Assembly (NCBI GenBank): GCA_019247255.1
Contig: JAFAPJ010000070.1
Span: 1-13,333, forward strand
Length of the DNA: 13,333 nt
Direction of reading: 5' to 3'
Origin: Methylobacteriaceae bacterium
Lineage (GTDB): Bacteria; Pseudomonadota; Alphaproteobacteria; Rhizobiales; Beijerinckiaceae
A program made the position numbers and the translations under genes. The notes under the pieces were generated by a model. It was not told the DNA's origin. It searched no databases and saw only the letters and a list, made by a program, of their open reading frames with translations. Numbering within the stretch: the stretch's first letter is position 1; each line of letters begins with the position of its first letter. This document shows, in pieces, positions 5,201 through 10,900 of this stretch.

Positions 5201-7948
5201 TCCTTTGACGGCGAGGTCGCCTTTCAATGGCGCGAGCCGGCCTCCTTAGGCGAACCGCGCCACCCGGACGGCTGGACCTTCCGGCTCGCGTCCCCGGCCG
5301 AGGTCACGTTGCGGCTCGGCGAAGGGATGGCGGGCGACCTTCGGCGCGAGGGGGAGGCCGAGCCGGTCGCACGGATCGTCGGCAAGCCAGGCTTCGCGGG
5401 TCGCCTGCCCGCCGGCCGCTACCTCCTCGAAGCCAGGGCGCTCGGACGTAACGATCGTCTCGACTACACGGTCGCGCTCGCCGCGAGCGAGATCCAGCCC
5501 GGCGTGCCGCGCCGGGTGGAGCTGCCCGCCACGATTTCCTTCGCGGTCGCGGAGGATCGCGTCGTCACGCTCACGACCTTTGGCCGGACCGACCTAAAGG
5601 GCGTGCTCAAGGACCAGGACGGGCGCGTGATCGAACGCCTGACGGACCGGGCCGACGACTGGAATATCGGTCTCTCCCGCCGGCTCGCGGCGGGCAGCTA
5701 CCGGCTGGAGCTCTCGGCCGTGCAGCCGAAGGCGAAGCCGAAGCCCGAGGAGGCCGAGTCCGCGTCCAACGACGAGTCGGGCGACGATCCGGAAAGCCCC
5801 GAGGGCGCCGACGAGGCTGCCGCAGAGGGCGCCGGGAGCGATGCGCAGCCCGGCGCCGATGCCGCCGACGCGCCTGCGGCCGCCGAGGCGTCGCCGGAGG
5901 TCGCGGACAGCGAGGCGCCCGCGGACGATCGCGTCGAGGTCCGGCTCGCGCTGCCGGACGCGGCCGAGATGCCGGGACTCCCGGCCGACGGCGTGAGCGT
6001 CGCGGAAGGCGGCGCGGTCCATCTCGCGCCCGTCCCGTCCGCGGAGGCCGGGACGCTCCTTCTCGCCGCCGCGCGGTCGAGCCAGGAGATCGTGCTCGCG
6101 CTGGAACGCCGCGAGCCCGGCGGACGCTGGACCGTCGTCGGAACGTCGCGCGGGCTCGCGCCCCTCGTTGCGGCGACCGCCGACGGCGATGCCTCCCGCC
6201 CGTGGCGCCTCGCGGCTTGGGCGGTCGATGGCGGCCCGGCCCGCATCGCGCTCGCGCTACGAACCGTCCGGCGCGACTCCGTGCCGGCCGATGCTGTGGC
6301 GCTCGCCCCCGTGCCGCTCGGCGAGGTGGCGGAGGACGTGCGGGTCGCGCTCGCGGCCGCGCCGGCTTCGGGCGTCCTGAGCCTCGCCGAGGCGCCGGCC
6401 GGCCTCCTCGAAGGCTCCGCCGCGGGGCGAGCCCTCGCGCCGGCGGAGCCCGTGCTCGTACCGCAATCGGAGGCCGTCTGGCTCGTCGCGCGCGGGCCTG
6501 CGCGCTCGCTCAAGCTGGCGGCAGCGCCGCTCCCGACCGCGCCTGTCGCCCTGACGGTGCCGGCCGGCGGCCGCGCCGTGCTTCCCCACTCCGCGCCGCC
6601 CGACGGCAGGATCCGGGTGTGGCGCGCCGCATCCGCCTTCGGCCAGCCCGGCCTCGAGGCGGGCCGCGGGATGGGCCTTGCGGCGGGGAGCGCCGTCGCG
6701 GTCGCCGGGGATGCCCCGCTTCGCGCCTGGAACGCGGAAGGCGACGTTCCCCTGTCTCTGCGGCTCGTCGCGCGGGATCTCGCGCTCGCCCCCGAGAAGC
6801 CGGCCTCCGACGAGGTCGCGCTCTCGGTCGCCGCCGGCACTGCACAGCCTTTGCGGCTCGCGGCTGGCCGGAAGCGCCTCCGGCTCGACCTCGCGCCCGG
6901 CACTGTGGTGGCGCTCGCCGGGCCGGGCGGCGCGCCCGCGACGGTGTTCGCGGACCGGGAGGCGGTCAGCCGGACGCTGGAAGGCGAATGGACGAGCCTC
7001 GTCCTCGCGAACCTCGGCGCCTCCGCGCAGCCGGTCCGGGCGAGCGTCGCGCCGTCAGCGGCCGACCACCTGGCGCTCGGCCCGGAGACGGTCGTGAAGC
7101 GCTTTTTCGGCGCGGCCGGCTCGCTTTCCTTGCCGGTCGACGCCAGACCCGGCGACCGGCTCGTCGCGGTCGGCGCCGAGGTCAGCTTCCTGGGCCAGGA
7201 CGGGCAGGTGCTCCGGGGCAGGTCGCTGGCGCTCGCGGGGCCGGGCGAGGCGATCCTCGACCATCCGCCCGGGCTCGTCGCGCTCTGGATCGAGCGGGCC
7301 GGCGCGTCTCCCTGGCCCAAGGCCGAGCCGCGCTCGGTCGAGCTGCCATCCGTGACGAAGCTGGACGGCCCCGCGATGACGCTCGCCCTCGCCCCGCCCG
7401 TTCCTGTCTTGCTCCATGCCCGCACCAGCGCACCCGCGATCCTGCGGCTCGATGGGGGCGAGCCCGCGGTCTTTCCGGCCGGTGCCGAGCTGCATCGTCT
7501 GATCCCCGCCGGTCGCAGCGAGCTCAGGCTCGATTCTCCGCATGACGGTCCGCTCGCCGGCGCACTCGAGCTCACCGCGACGCCCGTCACCCCCATGCGG
7601 GACGGTGTCGGCGAGGCGGTCGCGCTCGCGCCCGGCGGGACTGCGCTCTTCGCCTTCGAGCTTTCAAGGCGCGGCCCGGTCGGCATTGGCATCCGGGCCG
7701 AGCCCGATGTGGCGGCCGTCCGGCTGCTCGATGCCGGCGGCCGGGAGCTCGGCCGCGGGATCGCGCAGCTGCATACGCTCGACCCTGGCCGCTATCTCCT
7801 GGAGGCCAGCCTCCCGGCGGACGGCCGCACCGCGACCCTCCGGCCGGCCGTGATCGGCATCGCGCCCCCGCCGAGCGGCCCGCCGCCCGACGTCGTCGCC
7901 CGATATCTCGAGCTCGTCGGGCTCGCCCCGACCGCGCCCTCCCGCTGA
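2285..7948 (+). CDS. Giant exported protein with N-terminal LprI-like domain
   Basis: A 1887-residue secreted, probably periplasmic protein. The ATG at 2285 is chosen because it opens directly into a signal peptide (residues 1-22, cleavage likely after AGA, before QS); the in-frame TTG at 2147 would bury that signal behind 46 arginine-rich residues. Residues 24-110 form an LprI-like domain (PF07007/DUF1311): FDCSKA, AICANP, a DRALLDAY segment, then W76, C84 and CLAGLYRTRL, with four cysteines (27, 39, 84, 97). A proline-rich linker covers about 114-184. The remaining body has no cysteine and looks all-beta: a G-x-Y-x-hydrophobic motif recurs at tyrosines 255, 367, 603, 796, 841, 897, 938, 1046, 1139 and 1837, and an acidic spacer lies at about 1147-1217. 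I recognise no named family for the body; it may resemble pre-peptidase C-terminal-like beta-sandwiches. The macroglobulin gene follows after 11 bases, so a joint envelope role is likely. Lysozyme inhibition is known for mycobacterial LprI, not shown here. Confidence 0.88.
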   Translation: MAPLRPLLLATALVLAGGPAGAQSFDCSKAKGAVEAAICANPALAEQDRALLDAYRAALARDPARAETIRAEQRSWAANREAVCASKGEPPPRIAACLAGLYRTRLGTLAASAVPPAPAGTPAPPARPAAAGGVPGLAAGIPGPGRPAVAPSPATPPRPVLVGTPVPPLPVPPLPALPPRDPDPAARLDRDAVAAAGRSDALLTVTSPGRFAIRAESRTGVSLQLVDMIAGPGDEAGAPGVKDGRVDALLDRGTYKLRVTGAAKAEGEAKLRVEPFLAAGEASTSLLRGGQASTTLADRQSRSFWVAVGASGRVAVEAAGRSLGDLRLWRNGRDLADLATRLDRVTPATGHPLTRARIEGEVERGLYLATAYGGPKLTWTDGDPGEPLHLRVGAPEALAGLVEGTVGPSGTALFAAPSGAASVRLELPEPAAATLRARRGADTRVATLTKTSREPHLALALPGGTGPASLEVTAAQGQPFRLQALDPGASRRVSGAGPHWIAVDVAGVGGDEVPATVLLAQSDARAARVIAGNAPKIGPGQGWRTKFNLRGPTTLLVEVTGAGPIAVGLNGPRSSVSFAPLLGSRTPRADGRTPRFDMEPGWYTMKIDPVAGASGIADLTLAPPGMGVELPARQPPRASVTLGVQVLDRTANYQVFTNAAPGLALAPVARPLPLDLEKGALALDQAAGQALELPIRWSARGGISALAPNGIPIEATLAYEAASPAGRTATLILPAPDKARAVILAWSDPLGAASEVTPIPAPTELPTVVAGNPRFFNLARGERTSFTVDVPEGGLYRVETLGRLRTALTVATSFLPALDKAEANGAGENALAQTYLRAGRYRVVVGASESAGRVGLTARPAELPEAGRLLPGTSGRATLADGRGIVFPLEITDAGRYRIELFALGEPFRARIEDHEGWPLTAPGPLTSLERRFEPGRYRLVVLPGTVEARAVARLTRIEPAPELAGHGPHPLSFDGEVAFQWREPASLGEPRHPDGWTFRLASPAEVTLRLGEGMAGDLRREGEAEPVARIVGKPGFAGRLPAGRYLLEARALGRNDRLDYTVALAASEIQPGVPRRVELPATISFAVAEDRVVTLTTFGRTDLKGVLKDQDGRVIERLTDRADDWNIGLSRRLAAGSYRLELSAVQPKAKPKPEEAESASNDESGDDPESPEGADEAAAEGAGSDAQPGADAADAPAAAEASPEVADSEAPADDRVEVRLALPDAAEMPGLPADGVSVAEGGAVHLAPVPSAEAGTLLLAAARSSQEIVLALERREPGGRWTVVGTSRGLAPLVAATADGDASRPWRLAAWAVDGGPARIALALRTVRRDSVPADAVALAPVPLGEVAEDVRVALAAAPASGVLSLAEAPAGLLEGSAAGRALAPAEPVLVPQSEAVWLVARGPARSLKLAAAPLPTAPVALTVPAGGRAVLPHSAPPDGRIRVWRAASAFGQPGLEAGRGMGLAAGSAVAVAGDAPLRAWNAEGDVPLSLRLVARDLALAPEKPASDEVALSVAAGTAQPLRLAAGRKRLRLDLAPGTVVALAGPGGAPATVFADREAVSRTLEGEWTSLVLANLGASAQPVRASVAPSAADHLALGPETVVKRFFGAAGSLSLPVDARPGDRLVAVGAEVSFLGQDGQVLRGRSLALAGPGEAILDHPPGLVALWIERAGASPWPKAEPRSVELPSVTKLDGPAMTLALAPPVPVLLHARTSAPAILRLDGGEPAVFPAGAELHRLIPAGRSELRLDSPHDGPLAGALELTATPVTPMRDGVGEAVALAPGGTALFAFELSRRGPVGIGIRAEPDVAAVRLLDAGGRELGRGIAQLHTLDPGRYLLEASLPADGRTATLRPAVIGIAPPPSGPPPDVVARYLELVGLAPTAPSR
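2354..2614 (+). other. LprI-like (DUF1311) domain
   Basis: Residues 24-110 of the giant protein. The order C-x(11)-C ... W-x(7)-C-x(12)-C followed by L-x-x-x-Y-x-x-R-L matches the family layout, in which the four cysteines are expected to form two disulfides in the periplasm. In the family this domain usually makes up a small protein of about 100-150 residues on its own; here it caps a protein over ten times longer. The family's one well-studied member, LprI of Mycobacterium tuberculosis, inhibits lysozyme. Confidence 0.78.
2624..2836 (+). other. Proline-rich linker in the giant protein
   Basis: Residues about 114-184 are built almost only of Pro, Ala, Gly, Val and Leu, with runs such as VPPLPVPPLPALPP, ending in RDPDP. 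It separates the disulfide-rich LprI-like domain from the beta-rich body and would act as an extended, flexible arm. Its composition makes chance sequence similarity to other linkers likely. Confidence 0.7.
3041..5701 (+). repeat. Degenerate G-x-Y-x-hydrophobic protein repeats
   Basis: Nine of ten copies of the motif lie here. Examples are DRGTYKLRV, EPGWYTMKI, RAGRYRVVV, DAGRYRIEL, EPGRYRLVV, PAGRYLLEA and AAGSYRLEL; a tenth (DPGRYLLEA) is at 7781-7807. The motif resembles the penultimate turn and strand of small beta-sandwich domains. Spacing is uneven (41 to 236 residues), so some units are probably too diverged to see. These are protein-level repeats; the DNA copies are not close. Confidence 0.6.
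5723..5937 (+). other. Acidic low-complexity spacer in the giant protein
   Basis: Residues about 1147-1217 begin with a lysine/proline stretch (KAKPKPEE) and continue with Glu, Asp, Ala, Ser and Gly, with no predicted fold. It divides the motif-rich first part from a C-terminal part of about 670 residues that has only one clear G-x-Y motif. Confidence 0.7.
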
Positions 7949-7959
7949 GGACCTCGCCG

Positions 7960-10900
7960 ATGCGATCCGCCGCAGCCCTCCTGATCGCCGCTTCTCTCGC
8001 TCTCGCCGCCGGCGCGGGTCCGCTCGCGGCTCAGAACCTCGCGTCCGAACCCGGCCGCCCCGCCCCGACAGGGACCGCCGCGGCACCTTTCGCGCTCGAC
8101 CGGCTGCAGCGGGCGGACGGCGCGAGCGTCGTCCCGGACCGCTTCCTGCGCCGTTGGGACCCGATCACCATCTTCTTCGACCGGGATGCCGGCCCGGCGG
8201 CCGGCGGTCCCGAGGACGAGCCGGGCCGCGTCGTCCAGCTCTCGCCGCCGGCGGCCGGCGCGTGGCAATGGCTCAACGCGCGTACCCTCCAGTTTCGTCC
8301 GGCGGAGCCCTGGCGGCCGCTCGCGCGGGTCGCGGTGACGGCGGGCGGCCGGACGACCCGGCTCGTGCCGCTCCTCCCGGCTCCGACCGCGACCAGCCCC
8401 GACGGCCGACGCGACGGCATTGCGGAGCTCGACCAGATCGGGCTCACCTTCTCCGAGCCGGTCGAGGCGGAGGCGCTCGCGCGTCTCCTGTCGATCGAGC
8501 TCCGGCCGCTGCCGGGACTCGACGGCCGCGGCGGCCAGACCCTGTCCGGCTCCGATTTCGAGGTGAAGGCGCTCGAGCGCGCCAAGCGTGCCGATCCGCA
8601 GACCTATCTCGTGCGCCTGCGCCAACCCGTGCCGGACGGCCGGCTCGCCATCCTGCGGCTCAAGCTCTCGGACGAGCCCGGGCTCGACGATCCGAGCTTC
8701 GAGCTGCAGCTCCGCTCGGCCGTGCCCTTCACGGTGACCGAGCTCGGCTGCGGGCGCGGACTCGACAAGCAGGTCGAGGATGGGATCGTCCGCTGCAATC
8801 CGAACGGGTCCGTGTCGGAGGAAGAGGACGAAGGCTCGCGTCCCGCGCCGAAGCGGAGCCTCACGCTGGGCTTCACGGCGGAGCCGGCCGTGCCCGACGC
8901 ACTCGGGCTCCGGCAGGCGCTCCGGATCACGCCGCCGGTCGACGACCTCACGGCCGAACGGAGCGGCACGAGCCTGCGGGTCGGCGGCCGGTTCAAGGCC
9001 GAGACGGTCTACGACATCCGAGTCGAGCCGGACACCGTGAGGGACGGGCGCGGCCGCGCGCTGTCCGGCGCGCCGTTCGCGGCCCGCTTCGCCTTCCTGC
9101 CGGATCGGCCGCGGCTGCGATGGGATGCTGCCCAGGGCATCGCCGAGCGCTTCGGCCCGCAGATGATCCCGCTGCGCGGCCGCAGCTACGACCGGGCCGA
9201 CATCCGCATCCACGCGGTCGACCCGCTCGCCCGTCACTTCTGGCCGTTCCCGGCGGACGGGCTCGAGACGGAGGACGATGCGAAGCCGCCGCTCGCCGGC
9301 AACGAGGCGGGAGCCTGGACCGACAAAGCCGACATCCAGGCGGCGGCCATGGCGGAGCGCATCCGCTCGCTCGGCTCGCCCGCGATTTCGGAGATCGTGC
9401 GGCTCCCGACGCAGCGCGGCGGCGTCGAGGCGAAGTTCGGCCTGGACGTGAAGGGGCTCCTCGCCAAGATCGCGGGGCCCGACCAGCCCGGCACGTACCT
9501 CGTCGGCCTCCGGCCAGTGGACGGCGCGAAGCGGCGCTGGCTGCGCGTCCAGGTGACCGACCTCGTCCTGACCGCGATCGAGGAGGCGGAGCGCGTGCGC
9601 TTCGCCGTCACCTCGCTCGCCAACGCGCGTCCGGTCGACGGCGCCGAGATCCGGCTCGAAGGGCTCCAGAACGACCGCTTCGTCACGATCGCGCGCGGTC
9701 GCACCGACGCTGACGGCGGCTTCACCTGGAATCTTCAGGCCAGGCCCAAGGGCGAGATCCGCCGCATCGTGGTCCAGAAGGGGCTCGACACGCTTGTGCT
9801 CGAGCCCGGGCGCGGCCCGGCCGAATACCGCGACGAGAACTGGACGAAGCCGGAGGAGACTTGGCTCGCCTGGACGGTGCGGCCGGACGAGAAGCGCGCC
9901 GAGGAGGCCCGGACCCTCTGCCACGTCTTCACCGAGCGCCCGATCTACCGGCCGGAGGAGCCCGTACACGTGAAGGGCATGGTGCGCCGCTACCTCGGCG
10001 GGGCGCTCAGCTTCGCGTCGAAGGGTGGGACCGTGATCGTCACCGGGCCGGGCGACGCGGAATGGCGCTACCCGGTCTCGCTCGATCCGGTCGGCGGCTT
10101 CTACCAAAAGTTCGACGTCGCGACGGAGGCGACCGGCGATTACCAGGTCAAGTTCCAGCCGGACGGCGAGGAGGAGACCTGCGGCGATTTCCCGTTCAAG
10201 AAGGAGGCCTACCGGCTTCCGACCTTCGAGGTCCTGCTCAACGGGCCCCGGGAAGTGCCGCTCGACGGCGAGTTCTCCGTCGACCTCCTGGCGAAGTACT
10301 TCGCCGGCGGCCTCGTGGCGGACCGCCCGATCAAGTGGCGGGTCAGCCAGTTCCCGCAGGCCTGGACGCCGCCCGGCCGCGACGGCTTCCTGTTCTCGTC
10401 CGACAGCCGCTTCTCGGGCGACGCCAAGTTCCGCTCGACGCCGGTCCTCGAGCGCGAGGCCCGGACGGATGCGGGCGGGGCCGCGCGCCTCACTCTCGAC
10501 CCGACGATCGAGCCGACCGCGCAGCCCCGCCGCTACGCCGTCGAGGCGACCGTCACGGGCGACGACGATATCCAGATCCGCTCCATCCAGAACGTGGTCG
10601 CCCTGCCGCCTTTCACGCTCGGCGTGAAGGTCCCGCGCTACCTGCCCCAGGCCGGCGCGATCGAGCCCGAGATCCTCGCCGTGAAGGCCGACGGCTCGCC
10701 GCTCGCCGGGCTCGAGATGACGGTCCGGCTGGTGCGCCGAAACTGGTCCTCGGTCCTGCAGGCCTCCGACTTCGCCCAGGGTTCGGCGAAATACGTGACG
10801 CAGGTGGTCGACGAGACGCTCGTCGAGCGCAAGGTCACGTCGACGGCCGAGGTGCAAAAGCTCGCCTTCGAGGCGCGCGAGGCGGGGGTCTACCTGATCC

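Noticed and set aside
2252..5227. 991-codon open frame on the - strand, antisense to the giant protein gene
   Set aside because: The + strand has a signal peptide, the LprI-like domain and protein repeats. The antisense product is Arg-rich and patternless, with no ribosome site or domain.
5698..7692. 664-codon open frame on the - strand
   Set aside because: Its Ser/Ala/Arg/Gly/Pro-only composition is a shadow of the + strand gene's codon bias.
8154..9713. 519-codon open frame on the + strand in another frame
   Set aside because: It is Arg/Gly/Ala/Pro-rich and lies inside the macroglobulin frame, whose MG motifs continue unbroken, so there is no frameshift to explain.
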